36,007 bases of DNA. Origin: Syntrophorhabdales bacterium (GTDB lineage Bacteria > Desulfobacterota > Syntrophorhabdia > Syntrophorhabdales > WCHB1-27). Each line of letters begins with the position of its first letter. Within the stretch, counting starts at the first letter, position 1. The stretch lies in the NCBI GenBank assembly GCA_035541455.1, contig DATKNH010000088.1, forward strand, positions 1-36,007, written 5' to 3'. The notes below the pieces were generated by a model that did not search any database, was not told the origin of the DNA, and worked only from the letters and a program-made list of their open reading frames with translations. Positions 8,381 through 17,119 of the stretch are shown here, one piece after another. The position numbers and the translations under genes are program-made.

Positions 8381-10177
8381 ATGGAACCGGTGAACGACGG
8401 TAAATATAAGTGGTGCCGGCGAGTCGTTCTTCTCGCTCTCATCGTCCTCTGCATGAGGCTGTTCGATCTGCAGATCCTGAAAGGCGATGAGATGAGGAAA
8501 CTCTCGGAACAGAACAGAGTGCGCATCAAGAAGATTCTAGCACCGAGAGGCATGATTTATGATCGCAAGGGTAAGGTGGTCGCTGACACGCGGCCATCTT
8601 TCAACCTCTACCTCATCCGAGAAGACATACGAGACTTCAACCAGACGGTCGATGGAGTAGCAAAGCTCCTTCAGCTCGACAGGGAGGATATCATCACCAG
8701 ACTTAAGGAGGCCAGGGATTATCCTTCTTCATTCCCGGTCAAAATCGAATCCGATTTGGACAAAGACCGGGTGGCAAAAGTGGAAGCCAACAAGATCTAT
8801 CTTCCGGGGGTGACCATACAGATAGAACCCAAGAGGAACTACCCGTACGGGATGATGTTGGCTCACGTGCTCGGATATGTGTCGGAAATCAGCAGCGAGG
8901 AACTGGCCGCCAAAGACAATAAAGGATATGCGCCAGGCGATTACGTTGGCAAATTCGGTCTGGAGAAGGGATACGAATCGTACCTGAGGGGCATTGACGG
9001 AGAACAGCGGGTAGAGGTAGATGCGACAGGCCGCGAAGTGCGCGTGCTCGACACGGTGGAACCCATCGCCGGCAACAGTCTTCACCTCAATATCGATATG
9101 GATCTACAGGTCGCGGTTGAGCGTGCGTTCGAAGGAAAGAAGGGCGGTTGCATTGTTACAAATCCACGGGACGGAGGTGTTCTTACGCTGGTGAGCCGGC
9201 CGGCCTTTGATCCTAACCAACTCTCCTCAGGCGCCACCAAAGACTACTGGGCCAAGATCGCTACCGACAAGACGCACCCGCTACAGAACAGGGTGACGCA
9301 GGGCAGGTTTCCTCCGGGCTCAACCTTCAAGCCTGTGCTGGCTCTGAAAGGATTGGAAAAGGGCATCATCAATGAGAATACCTCGTTTTCTTGCCGGGGC
9401 GGCTTCTTTTACGGAAACAGGGTATTCAGGTGCTGGCGCAAAGAAGGACACGGTTCGATTGCAGTTCACAGGGGGTTGGTGGAATCGTGCGATGTCTTTT
9501 TCTACAATCTGGGTTTGAAGCTGGGTGTAGACAACATACACGATATGGCTGAAACTATCGGCCTGACCAAGGTCACGGGGATCGATCTTCCAGGAGAGAA
9601 GGCTGGTGTGGTGCCGTCAACCGCGTGGAAACTGAAGACGTACGGCGAAAAGTGGTACGAGGGTGAGACGGTTTCCGTTTCGATAGGACAGGGAGCTGTG
9701 TGGCTTACTCCAATGCAGCTTCAACAGCTTTCGTCGTTTATAGCGAATGAAGGCGTAACCTTCAAGCCCAGGATCGTAAACAAGATAGTAGCTCCCCAGG
9801 GAAAAGTACTCAAGGTATTCGAGCCGGTAATGCTGACCAACGCGAAGGTGAATAAACAGGCTATGGCGATCGTCAAAGAGGGCATGAAGGGCGTGGTGAA
9901 CGAACCGAGAGGCACTGCCTACGCTTCCCGACTGTCCAATATAAGCATAAGCGGGAAGACGGGCACAGCCCAGTCCGCTTCCATGGGGAGCGGCAAGGGC
10001 GATCATGCATGGTTTGTTGCTTTTGCACCGAGTGACGATCCCGTGCTTTCAATGGCTATTCTTGTGGAGTTTGGAGGGCACGGCGCCTCTATGTCCGCAC
10101 CCATCGCAAAGATCGTGACAGAAAGCTACTTTAAAGAGCAGAAAGAGATCAAGTCGGCGCAACTGCAGCCCAATTGA
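8381..10177 (+). CDS. mrdA: Penicillin-binding protein 2, elongasome transpeptidase
   Basis: A 598-residue class B PBP that cross-links peptidoglycan during elongation together with RodA. There is a single membrane anchor (about 12-30), the class B dimerisation domain ('APRGMIYDRKGKVVADTRPSF', about 54-74) and the transpeptidase domain. Active-site motifs are STFK (314-317, nucleophile Ser314), SCD (369-371) and KTGTAQ (526-531). Between the first two motifs lie Cys338, Cys351, His357 and Cys370. Their spacing (6 then 13 residues for the last three) resembles the zinc-binding Asp/Asp/His/Cys site reported in PBP2 of other Gram-negatives, here with Cys in place of both Asp residues. The ATG is 3 bases after the mreD stop. 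Confidence 0.97.
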   Translation: MEPVNDGKYKWCRRVVLLALIVLCMRLFDLQILKGDEMRKLSEQNRVRIKKILAPRGMIYDRKGKVVADTRPSFNLYLIREDIRDFNQTVDGVAKLLQLDREDIITRLKEARDYPSSFPVKIESDLDKDRVAKVEANKIYLPGVTIQIEPKRNYPYGMMLAHVLGYVSEISSEELAAKDNKGYAPGDYVGKFGLEKGYESYLRGIDGEQRVEVDATGREVRVLDTVEPIAGNSLHLNIDMDLQVAVERAFEGKKGGCIVTNPRDGGVLTLVSRPAFDPNQLSSGATKDYWAKIATDKTHPLQNRVTQGRFPPGSTFKPVLALKGLEKGIINENTSFSCRGGFFYGNRVFRCWRKEGHGSIAVHRGLVESCDVFFYNLGLKLGVDNIHDMAETIGLTKVTGIDLPGEKAGVVPSTAWKLKTYGEKWYEGETVSVSIGQGAVWLTPMQLQQLSSFIANEGVTFKPRIVNKIVAPQGKVLKVFEPVMLTNAKVNKQAMAIVKEGMKGVVNEPRGTAYASRLSNISISGKTGTAQSASMGSGKGDHAWFVAFAPSDDPVLSMAILVEFGGHGASMSAPIAKIVTESYFKEQKEIKSAQLQPN

Positions 10178-10191
10178 TCACGGATCAGTGA

Positions 10192-11298
10192 ATGTACATC
10201 GACAAGAGACGACTCTACCACCTCGACTGGTATCTTATTTGTAACGGTTTTGCCCTCATCGCGGTGGGCCTTTTCAACCTGATCAGTGCGGCACGCTCAA
10301 TGGACAGCGGACCATACAACCTCCTGGTAAAGCAGGTTTTCGCCATGGGTATCGGGCTGGTCGCCGTGGCTGTGATCGTCTCGTACGACTACAGGGTAAT
10401 AGCAAGCTATGCCAAATACTTCTACGGTATCACTCTTTTTCTTATCCTTGTCGTGCTAATTCTCGGAACCATAGCGGGGGGAGCCAAGAGATGGCTCAAC
10501 ATAGCCGGCGTTGCGTTTCAGCCCTCGGAGTTGATGAAGCCGGTCATGATTCTCCTGCTCGCAACAGTGTTACACCATCAGAAGAAGGAAGAGGAACCTC
10601 TTGGCTTGAGAGACATTGTGCTCCCTCTTGTTCTCATTCTTATCCCGTGCGTGCTCATACTCAAGCAGCCTGATCTGGGAACAGCTGTCGTCATACTGCT
10701 TTCGTGCTTCTCTGTTCTCTGGTTCGTCGGTTTAAGAAAGTCAACGTATGCCCTTCTTCTTGCGGTTACAGCTGCTGCCTTGCCGGTTTTCTGGAAATAC
10801 CTGATGAAACCCTATCAGAAAATGCGTGTCCTGAGCCTTCTCAATCCAGATCTGGATCCATCCGGGTTCGGTTACCATTCCATTCAGGCAAAGATCGCAG
10901 TCGGTTCCGGAGGTTTTCTGGGAAAGGGCTACCTCAACGGCACCCAGCACAAACTCCACTTCATTCCGGAACATCACACTGACTTCATATTCACGGTCTT
11001 TGGAGAGGAATGGGGTTTTATCGGTTCGGTCGTGCTCTTTCTTTTGTTCGTCTCTTTTATCATGCGCTGTCTTAAGGTCGCGCAAAGCGCGTCTGATCAG
11101 GTGGGCGCTACCATAGCTTTTGGCATCACATCCATCGTCTTTATACAGTTCACCATCAACATTCTTATGGCCATAAATCTGGCGCCGGTCGTTGGTATCC
11201 CGCTGCCCTTCATCAGTTACGGCGGCTCATCCCTCATTTCAAGCCTGATCGGGGCGGGGTTGGTGCTCAACGTCAACATGCGCCGCTACATGTTCTAA
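10192..11298 (+). CDS. rodA: Rod shape-determining protein RodA, SEDS peptidoglycan glycosyltransferase
   Basis: A 368-residue polytopic protein of the SEDS family, with about ten hydrophobic helices, that polymerises lipid II in partnership with PBP2. Conserved SEDS features are visible: 'GGAKRWLNIAGVAFQPSELMK' region (about 96-116, including the conserved Glu), 'KQPDLGTA' (158-165), the extracellular 'FIPEHHTDFIFTVFGEEWG' region with the catalytic-type Asp264, and 'GIPLPFISYGGSS' near the C-terminus. It begins 14 bases after mrdA and closes the mre/rod operon. The ribosome binding site is weak (GGA about 7 bases upstream), so coupling to mrdA translation is likely. Confidence 0.97.
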   Translation: MYIDKRRLYHLDWYLICNGFALIAVGLFNLISAARSMDSGPYNLLVKQVFAMGIGLVAVAVIVSYDYRVIASYAKYFYGITLFLILVVLILGTIAGGAKRWLNIAGVAFQPSELMKPVMILLLATVLHHQKKEEEPLGLRDIVLPLVLILIPCVLILKQPDLGTAVVILLSCFSVLWFVGLRKSTYALLLAVTAAALPVFWKYLMKPYQKMRVLSLLNPDLDPSGFGYHSIQAKIAVGSGGFLGKGYLNGTQHKLHFIPEHHTDFIFTVFGEEWGFIGSVVLFLLFVSFIMRCLKVAQSASDQVGATIAFGITSIVFIQFTINILMAINLAPVVGIPLPFISYGGSSLISSLIGAGLVLNVNMRRYMF

Positions 11299-11421
11299 CA
11301 CCAAGTTGTCTTCAAACCTATAGCTTCGTTGCCGGCGCCGCGTCTCACTGCGACGTACTCTAGCCGCCTCCGTTCGTCACGGCTTGAGCGCCTCGCTCTG
11401 TGCTTGAATACAACTTGGTGT
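11298..11421. repeat. MITE-like 124-bp element with 20-bp terminal inverted repeats
   Basis: ACACCAAGTTGT (11298-11309) and its exact complement ACAACTTGGTGT (11410-11421) bound this segment. The arms extend to 20 bases (11298-11317 and 11402-11421) with 18 matches. No coding capacity is evident inside. The left arm starts at the last base of the rodA stop codon. It may act as a terminator, a nonautonomous mobile element, or both. The interior contains the repeat listed at 11323-11359. Confidence 0.6.
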
Positions 11422-11630
11422 AGGATGCGCCTTCGCGCCTTCAAGCCCCTACCTTCGGGCGACCGGGGGACATCGTTTTGGAAGCGCCCGGGTACCACGC
11501 AAGAGCATCTGGTTCCTCGACGTACCCCAAGGTACGCCTTCGTAGCCCAGAGTTCGGCGCACCTCGGTATGCATCTTGAATCCAAATCGGCATGGACAGG
11601 TTTAGATCGCTGAAGGCTGATTGCTGATCG
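11299..11630. other. Repeat-rich intergenic region between rodA and the HD-GYP gene
   Basis: 332 bases separate the converging ends of rodA (plus) and the HD-GYP regulator (minus). It holds the 124-bp inverted-repeat element and a second block (about 11425-11600). That block includes 'GTACCCCAAGGTAC', a GTACC/GGTAC hairpin near 11521. Frames open through it on both strands have no recognisable protein content, so I treat it as noncoding repeat DNA that probably also terminates both transcripts. Confidence 0.6.
11323..11359 (+). repeat. Dispersed repeat, copy A
   Basis: A 37-base sequence starting GCTTCGTTGC and ending CGACGTACT. It matches copy B at 19843-19879 at 31 of 37 positions with no gaps. 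It lies in noncoding DNA after rodA. Confidence 0.6.
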
Positions 11631-13454
11631 CTAACTAGAGCTGACCGATACTTGGCCGACAGTGGCTTCCGAATCTTCGGATTGCTTCGAGGAAATCAAC
11701 TGAACAAACGATTGGACGAGCCGGGGATCAAACTGGGTGCCTGCGCATTGCTGTAATTCACGAAGCGCTTCATCCCTGCCCATCGCGAGCCGGTAGGGCC
11801 GGTCGTGAGTCATTACGTCATACGCATCAACAATAGCCAGTATCCGGGAGATGAGAGGTATCTGCTCGCCGTTGAGCCTCTTCGGGTAACCGGTCCCATC
11901 CCACCACTCGTGATGGGCGAGCAATGCCTCCCCGATGTGGGCCAACTCCGGTGTCGACTCCACGATGCGGTAGCCGATTTCCAGGTGGCTTTGCATCGCC
12001 TCCCACTCTTCAGGCAGCAGCCTGCCCGGCTTACCCAGTATCTGATCCGATATAGCGAGCTTCCCGATATCATGCAGCATGGCGAGCAGGGAAAGTTCAT
12101 CAAGCTTGTCGTCGGGCAAGCCTATCGCCCGACCCACTTCAAGCGACATGTTTTTCAGCCGCACAGCGTGCTCGCCCATCTCTAAGCTTTTCTCCTGCAC
12201 TGTTTTTTGCAGTGAGTAAATAATTGCGCTGCGTGTGCTCTTGCGCTCCATCAGCTTGTTCCTGTACATCCGGTCTTCCGCAATCTTCAAAAGCTCACCG
12301 AGGTTCTGATCCGCCCTTTCCTTTGTGACGATTCCCAGAGCGATGGAAGGTTGTATGGGGGTCCCACCGGACTCGCTGCAGAGAGCCCGCACGCGCTTGG
12401 CGAATTCAATCGCGAGAGTCTCTGTCGTTCTTGGCAGAAGAACCACAAATTCGTCTCCTCCCCAGCGGGCTACCATGTCCTCCTTGCGACACGCACCCTT
12501 CAGGGCTTCCGCAATCTTGCGGAGCAATCTGTCCCCTTCAACATGGCCAAATACATCATTGACAAGTTTCAGGCCATTAACATCTCCCATCACCAAGGCG
12601 AGGGGGAGTTCTCGCGGCGTGTCGACGCGTCGGAGCTCTTCCTCGAAATAATCACGGCTGTACAAATCCGTGAGTTTGTCGTGAAAACTGAGATACTTGA
12701 TCCGTTCTTCGGCTGCCCTGCGCTCGGAAATATCCCGGAGAACAAAGACCATGCCTGTAGTGTCTCCTTTGTAATTCTTTATCGGCGCAGCGTTGTAATC
12801 AACAGGTATCTCTCTGCCTTCTTTATTAATGAGGATATCCTCTCGCACGGCACGTTGGGAGATAAACCGGTCAGCATCCACTCCGTCGTTCTGTATAATA
12901 TTACACATATCCGCCGCTTTCCTGCCTATGACATCTTTGGCGTTCCAGCCAGTCAGCCCCTGGGCTGCTGCATTCATGAATGTCACGCGGGATCGGCCAT
13001 CCACGGTTATGACAGCGTCACCTATGCTTGTCAACGTTGCACTCAGCCACTCTTCCCGTTCCCGGGCCATCTTCTCTTTCTGATGCTTATATAAGGCCAT
13101 TTCAATCGATACCTGGAGTTCCCTCTCATTGAAGGGCTTCAGGATATACCCGAAGGGCTGGGTCGCCTTTGCCCGCTGCAAGGTACGTTCGTCTGCGTGG
13201 GCAGTCAGAAAAATAACAGGTATGTCCAAACTGTTCCTGATGATCTCGCTGGCTTCGATACCATCCATTTGGCCCGCGAGTATGATGTCCATGAGGACGA
13301 GGTCGGGAACAAGATTTCGGGCGTGATCGATAGCCTCCTGACCGCTGGGTACAGGCCCGACGATTTCGTAGCCCATGTCGGTGAGCCTGTCCCGAAGTTC
13401 AAGGGCGATCACCCCTTCGTCCTCAACGATCAGTATTCTTGTCTTAGATTCCAT
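11631..13454 (-). CDS. Response regulator with REC-PAS-GGDEF-HD-GYP domains, cyclic-di-GMP turnover
   Basis: A 607-residue multidomain signalling protein. Residues 1-120 are a receiver (phospho-acceptor Asp56 in 'DLVLMDI', Thr84, Lys106 in 'ILKPF'). About 135-250 is a PAS domain. About 255-405 is a GGDEF domain with an intact GGDEF (332-336) and an RKED (323-326) placed five residues upstream like a c-di-GMP inhibitory site. About 420-595 is an HD-GYP domain with HD (461-462) and 'HHEWWDGTGYP' (514-524). Both the synthase and the phosphodiesterase motifs look complete, so it could make and degrade cyclic-di-GMP. No partner kinase is adjacent. The start is the ATG at 13454. About 170 bases separate it from feoAB upstream. 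Confidence 0.95.
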   Translation of the reverse strand: MESKTRILIVEDEGVIALELRDRLTDMGYEIVGPVPSGQEAIDHARNLVPDLVLMDIILAGQMDGIEASEIIRNSLDIPVIFLTAHADERTLQRAKATQPFGYILKPFNERELQVSIEMALYKHQKEKMAREREEWLSATLTSIGDAVITVDGRSRVTFMNAAAQGLTGWNAKDVIGRKAADMCNIIQNDGVDADRFISQRAVREDILINKEGREIPVDYNAAPIKNYKGDTTGMVFVLRDISERRAAEERIKYLSFHDKLTDLYSRDYFEEELRRVDTPRELPLALVMGDVNGLKLVNDVFGHVEGDRLLRKIAEALKGACRKEDMVARWGGDEFVVLLPRTTETLAIEFAKRVRALCSESGGTPIQPSIALGIVTKERADQNLGELLKIAEDRMYRNKLMERKSTRSAIIYSLQKTVQEKSLEMGEHAVRLKNMSLEVGRAIGLPDDKLDELSLLAMLHDIGKLAISDQILGKPGRLLPEEWEAMQSHLEIGYRIVESTPELAHIGEALLAHHEWWDGTGYPKRLNGEQIPLISRILAIVDAYDVMTHDRPYRLAMGRDEALRELQQCAGTQFDPRLVQSFVQLISSKQSEDSEATVGQVSVSSS

Positions 13455-13627
13455 CAGCGTCTCATTAAATGTTCAGCATGTTCTGGAAGGTGTACGGGTC
13501 CCTCCGATAAATTGATTACTAATTTTCGGAAATCTCCAGAAATAGTTTAGCTGCAAAGACGGTGCCAGCAGAAAGCACGGATTGAGGAACAAAAAAGGAT
13601 CAATGTCTCTCTCGGGCCGCCTCATGG

Positions 13628-15856
13628 TTATCCGTACCCCGCATAAAGGGCAGCGCGAAATGCCACGAGACCAACGAGAAATGATACCAGCAGCATGAAT
13701 AGCAGCGAACCCAGAAACCATTTCCAGTTCCCCATTTCCTGTTTCATCACGGTCACTGTTGCCGCACAGGGTATAAAAAGCATAAGAACTACCACGAAGC
13801 TGAAAGCTGACGCTTGGCTCATGACCTTGGGGAGCACTCCCTGCAGGCCTTCCCGCCCCACCCCGTATAATACCCCGAGCGTAGCTATGGAATTCTCTTT
13901 CGCGAGCAGACTTGACACTAGGGCGACCATCTCCTGCCACGAAAGTCCCAGCGGCCGCCCAATCGGCGCTATCACCTTGCCTATGTAACCGAGAACACTT
14001 GTTTCTATCGATCCACCCGGCATGTTTGACAGGATCCAGATAACAACAGACACCAGAAGGATGACCGTGCCTGCCTTTTTCACAAAAGCGACCATTCGGT
14101 TCCAGATAACCAGAAGGATAGTACGGGCGTCCGGTTTGTGATAGAGGGGCAGCTCCATGATGAAGGGTGTCGGCTCGCCCTTGAGCAACAATCTACTGAT
14201 CGCCATTCCTGAGATCCCCAGAACCAGGATATTGACAGCGATAACCAGCCATGCTACGAGATAGGCATTTCTCCCAAAAACGGCCCCGGAAACAAAGATC
14301 AGGACGCCCAACCTCGCGGTACAGGGCACAAAGGGCGTCAAAAAAATTGTCAGCATTCTGGCTTTGCGGGACTCGACGATCCTCGCCCCCATGATGGATG
14401 GCACATTGCAGCCAAACCCCAGGCACATGGGCAGAAAACTCTTGCCGTGAAGCCCGACGATGTGCATGAACCGGTCCATGACGAAGGCCGCCCTCGCCAT
14501 ATAGCCCACATCTTCAAGAAAGGAGAGGCAGGCAAAGAATATCAGGAGGATGGGGAGAAAGGTGAAGACCGAACCGGCACCCCCGATCACTCCGTTTATC
14601 AGCATGCCCTTTACCCACTCCGGCGTACCCGAGAGGAGAGGTTCAAGGAGTGCGGCAAGAGAGACCATCGACTTTTGCAGCTGGTCTTGCACGGGGAAAC
14701 CTACCTTGTAGGTCAAAAGAAAGACCAGGGCGAGGATCGCGAGAAGAATCGGGATGCCGAACAGCGGGCGCGTCAGGATGTGATCGATACGGTCGGTCAC
14801 CAGTACCTGACCTCTCCTGAATCGGGAAACGGCTGCGCGGGTCACGTCTTCAATCCAGTCGTAGCGGCCGCCAACCACTGCCCGGAGAGCATCCTCATGC
14901 TTGATGAGTAAGCCTTGAATCTCGTTCCACAATGCTTCAGGAACCATCTGCTTAAGCAACTCGCCGACCTCGGGGTCGCCTTCCATGAGCTTCGTTGCAA
15001 CCCAACGAGCTGTGTAGAGCGGAGGAATATAGTCCTTCACCAGATCGAGCAACTTTGAAAAAATCAGCGCGTGGTCCGCGGACACGGCCGGCATGTGCGG
15101 ATGATATTCCAGCTTGCCCTCGGACAGGGCTACCACCATCGACCTGAGTTCCTTGACGCCTTTGTTCTTGGTGGCTACAAGCGGGATCACCGGTATGCCG
15201 AGGGCCTGCCCCAGGGCTTCGACATCTATATGCACCCCCTGGCCCTCAGCCACGTCCATCATGTTCACTGCAAGAATAACCGGCGGATCAAGAAGGAGGA
15301 GTTCGGCCAGCACGTAGAGGCTTCTCTCCAGGGCTGCGCCATTCACCACAAGCACAACTACATCGGGGTGTTCCTGTATGACATACTCTCGGGCCACCCG
15401 CTCCTCTTCTGAGAATGCGGTGAGGCTATATGTGCCGGGCAAGTCCACGATGTGCATCTCCACGTCCCCCGCGACGTGCACACCTTCCTTTTTCTCCACG
15501 GTCTTCCCCGGCCAGTTGCCGACATGCTGCGACAGCCCTGTCAAAATATTGAATACTGTGGACTTGCCCACATTCGGCTGGCCGGCAAGCCCGACCAGAA
15601 GTTTTCTGATTCCAGGGGCTGTCTCCGTCCTCCTGACACTTATCGTCGAGGCCTCGCCCCGTCCGAGCGCCACCCTGGTCTCCGAGGCAAGGAGAATGAC
15701 AGAGCCCCCTTTGTTACGCAGTACTTTGACCCTTATTCCGGGGAGAAGGCCCATGCTTGCGAGCCTGGAGGCCAGACGCTCGCCGCCGGAGACAGACTCG
15801 ACCACACCCTCCTCACCTTCTCTCATTGTGACGATGGGGACGATTTCGTAATCCAA
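13628..15856 (-). CDS. feoB: Ferrous iron transporter, FeoA-FeoB fusion
   Basis: A 742-residue protein for Fe(II) uptake across the inner membrane. Residues 1-76 form a FeoA-type SH3-like domain ('REGEEGVVESVSGGERLASR', 'LPGIRVKVLRNKGG'). Residues about 85-250 are the FeoB GTPase with G1 'GQPNVGKST' (92-100), G3 'DLPGT' (138-142) and G4 NMMD (198-201). From about 365 come the polytopic Gate domains, including 'GFGCNVPS' and a second hydrophobic block to the C-terminus. The start is a TTG at 15856 preceded by AAAGGT about 10 bases upstream; starting at the next Met would remove part of the FeoA fold. A near-consensus promoter lies upstream at 15900-15928. No feoC is seen. Confidence 0.95.
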   Translation of the reverse strand: MDYEIVPIVTMREGEEGVVESVSGGERLASRLASMGLLPGIRVKVLRNKGGSVILLASETRVALGRGEASTISVRRTETAPGIRKLLVGLAGQPNVGKSTVFNILTGLSQHVGNWPGKTVEKKEGVHVAGDVEMHIVDLPGTYSLTAFSEEERVAREYVIQEHPDVVVLVVNGAALERSLYVLAELLLLDPPVILAVNMMDVAEGQGVHIDVEALGQALGIPVIPLVATKNKGVKELRSMVVALSEGKLEYHPHMPAVSADHALIFSKLLDLVKDYIPPLYTARWVATKLMEGDPEVGELLKQMVPEALWNEIQGLLIKHEDALRAVVGGRYDWIEDVTRAAVSRFRRGQVLVTDRIDHILTRPLFGIPILLAILALVFLLTYKVGFPVQDQLQKSMVSLAALLEPLLSGTPEWVKGMLINGVIGGAGSVFTFLPILLIFFACLSFLEDVGYMARAAFVMDRFMHIVGLHGKSFLPMCLGFGCNVPSIMGARIVESRKARMLTIFLTPFVPCTARLGVLIFVSGAVFGRNAYLVAWLVIAVNILVLGISGMAISRLLLKGEPTPFIMELPLYHKPDARTILLVIWNRMVAFVKKAGTVILLVSVVIWILSNMPGGSIETSVLGYIGKVIAPIGRPLGLSWQEMVALVSSLLAKENSIATLGVLYGVGREGLQGVLPKVMSQASAFSFVVVLMLFIPCAATVTVMKQEMGNWKWFLGSLLFMLLVSFLVGLVAFRAALYAGYG

Positions 15857-15899
15857 CTATTCGGTTACCTTTCAGGAAGGCTTAGAGATGCCAAATCAG

Positions 15900-15928
15900 T
15901 ATATAACCGCATTCGTCTGAAATGTCAA
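15900..15928 (-). promoter_or_regulatory. Near-consensus promoter of feoAB
   Basis: Read on the minus strand: TTGACA (15928-15923), a 17-base spacer, TATATA (15905-15900). A TATACT register with a 19-base spacer is also possible. The feoB TTG start is about 45 bases downstream of the -10. I could not identify a convincing Fur box. Confidence 0.7.
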
Positions 15929-16112
15929 CGTCACAAGGGACGCCGCACGAGGAAGGACCTGATGTAAGGGGAATCGGGAAAGCGACCGTTTACGGGCGGC
16001 AAGATGGAAGAAAGTCACCCGTTGAATCTAACGGCGATCTGTCCAGCGTAGTGGTCGAAGCCCAAGCATGTAACCAAGCTGCACACTTCAGCTTGCGGCG
16101 CGCAACCCGTAA

Positions 16113-16137
16113 CGCGACCCATAAGCAATGGGTCGCG
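16113..16137 (-). terminator. Strong hairpin downstream of the receiver gene
   Basis: CGCGACCCAT (16113-16122) and ATGGGTCGCG (16128-16137) form a perfect 10-bp stem with a 5-base loop, ending 5 bases before the stop codon of the minus-strand receiver gene. There is no U-run after it, so it may be a factor-assisted terminator or an RNA 3' stabiliser. The flanking 'AACCCGTAAC' belongs to the same repeat vocabulary as 4321-4441 and 27358-27445. Confidence 0.5.
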
Positions 16138-16142
16138 CATTC

Positions 16143-16523
16143 TTACCCGGCAAGAACTTTACGTATCATCCCGCTGAGCGCTTCCATGGTGGATGGCTTT
16201 ACAATGAAACGTCCGATGTGGGCGGCTGACAGCTTCTCTGCAGAAGGCCTATCCTTATACCCTGCGTAAAGAAGGACCGGGAAGCCTGGCCGGATACGAC
16301 TGAAACGCTGGGCAAGTTCCAGACCCGTCAATTCAGGCATCACGTAATCAAGTATAGCAAGATCAAACATCTCCGGTTCTTCTGAAAACCGCCTCAAAGC
16401 GTTCAGGCTCTGCGTCTCTCCTCTTACCTGGTGCCCAAGGCGCTCGAGCATGGAACTGGTCGCGTTAACAATATCCTCTTCGTCATCCACCACAAGAATG
16501 TACAGCCGATGCTTAAAAACCAT
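16143..16523 (-). CDS. Single-domain response regulator (receiver protein)
   Basis: A 126-residue CheY-like receiver with no output domain. The acidic pocket (Asp13, Asp14), phospho-acceptor Asp59 ('LAILDYVMPE') and Lys109 ('FIVKP') are present. At the conserved Thr/Ser position ('PVLLYAGY') there is Ala87, which in other receivers weakens conformational coupling to phosphorylation. Receivers of this sequence type often sit at the C-terminus of hybrid kinases, but here it stands alone. It begins 37 bases after the rhodanese stop and is probably the last gene of the tpx-sod-rhodanese transcript. No kinase is nearby, so its partner is unknown. Confidence 0.88.
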   Translation of the reverse strand: MVFKHRLYILVVDDEEDIVNATSSMLERLGHQVRGETQSLNALRRFSEEPEMFDLAILDYVMPELTGLELAQRFSRIRPGFPVLLYAGYKDRPSAEKLSAAHIGRFIVKPSTMEALSGMIRKVLAG

Positions 16524-16560
16524 GATAACACCCTTCCCTAAGCCGCACTGTGAACAACTA

Positions 16561-17019
16561 TCAACGCTTTTGTCCGCTTACCGGGTAACCTGCCGCGAGC
16601 CACGCCTTAATACCGCCCTCCAGGGGATAAACTTCCCTGAATCCCAACTGCCTCATCATCTCAAAAGTATCTTCAGTTCTGTTCCCCGATCTGCAATAAA
16701 TGAGGTACGTTTTGGTTCTATCGAGCTTGCCAAGTTCTACCTGGAAACCTGGACCGTAGTAGTCGATGTTGACGGCCTCTTCAATGTAACCGCTCCGGAA
16801 TTCATCGGGTGTGCGTACGTCAAGTATGACAAAATTGGGATTACCTTTGTTTCGCTCAATGAGCTCCCGCGCCTCCTTTGGCGCGACGGGTCTCAGGCTG
16901 GCGGAGCGGGTAGTGTCGGAGGCCGCGTAAATCTCCCGAACATGGCAATACCAGCCGCTGGCTACAAAAAGAACCAAGCACAGCAGGATGAATGGTTTCA
17001 CCGCACGTTGCATTGTCAT
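16561..17019 (-). CDS. Exported rhodanese-like sulfurtransferase
   Basis: A 152-residue single rhodanese domain preceded by a signal peptide (basic start, hydrophobic core about 9-22, possible cleavage after 'YAA' near 33). The catalytic loop is 'CRSGNRT' with Cys109, and the substrate-side motif 'FVILDVRTPDEFRSGYI' is present (about 63-79). The family transfers sulfane sulfur to nucleophilic acceptors such as cyanide or thiols; the export signal places it in the periplasm. It lies between the superoxide dismutase and receiver genes, about 100 bases after the former. The ATG at 17019 follows GGTGGA. Context suggests a role in sulfur or redox stress, which is inference. Confidence 0.9.
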   Translation of the reverse strand: MTMQRAVKPFILLCLVLFVASGWYCHVREIYAASDTTRSASLRPVAPKEARELIERNKGNPNFVILDVRTPDEFRSGYIEEAVNIDYYGPGFQVELGKLDRTKTYLIYCRSGNRTEDTFEMMRQLGFREVYPLEGGIKAWLAAGYPVSGQKR

Positions 17020-17119
17020 CGTCTATTCCACCGGTGAGCGCTATACCTGAAACGCCTACCTCTTTCGTTTCCCGAAGAGCCTGCCCCCTCGCCGAGGAAA
17101 TGGGTCAAAAGAACCCGGC

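Noticed and set aside
12351-13094. Plus-strand open frame of 247 codons
   Set aside because: Antisense to the GGDEF/PAS region of the well-supported signalling protein, with no family features.
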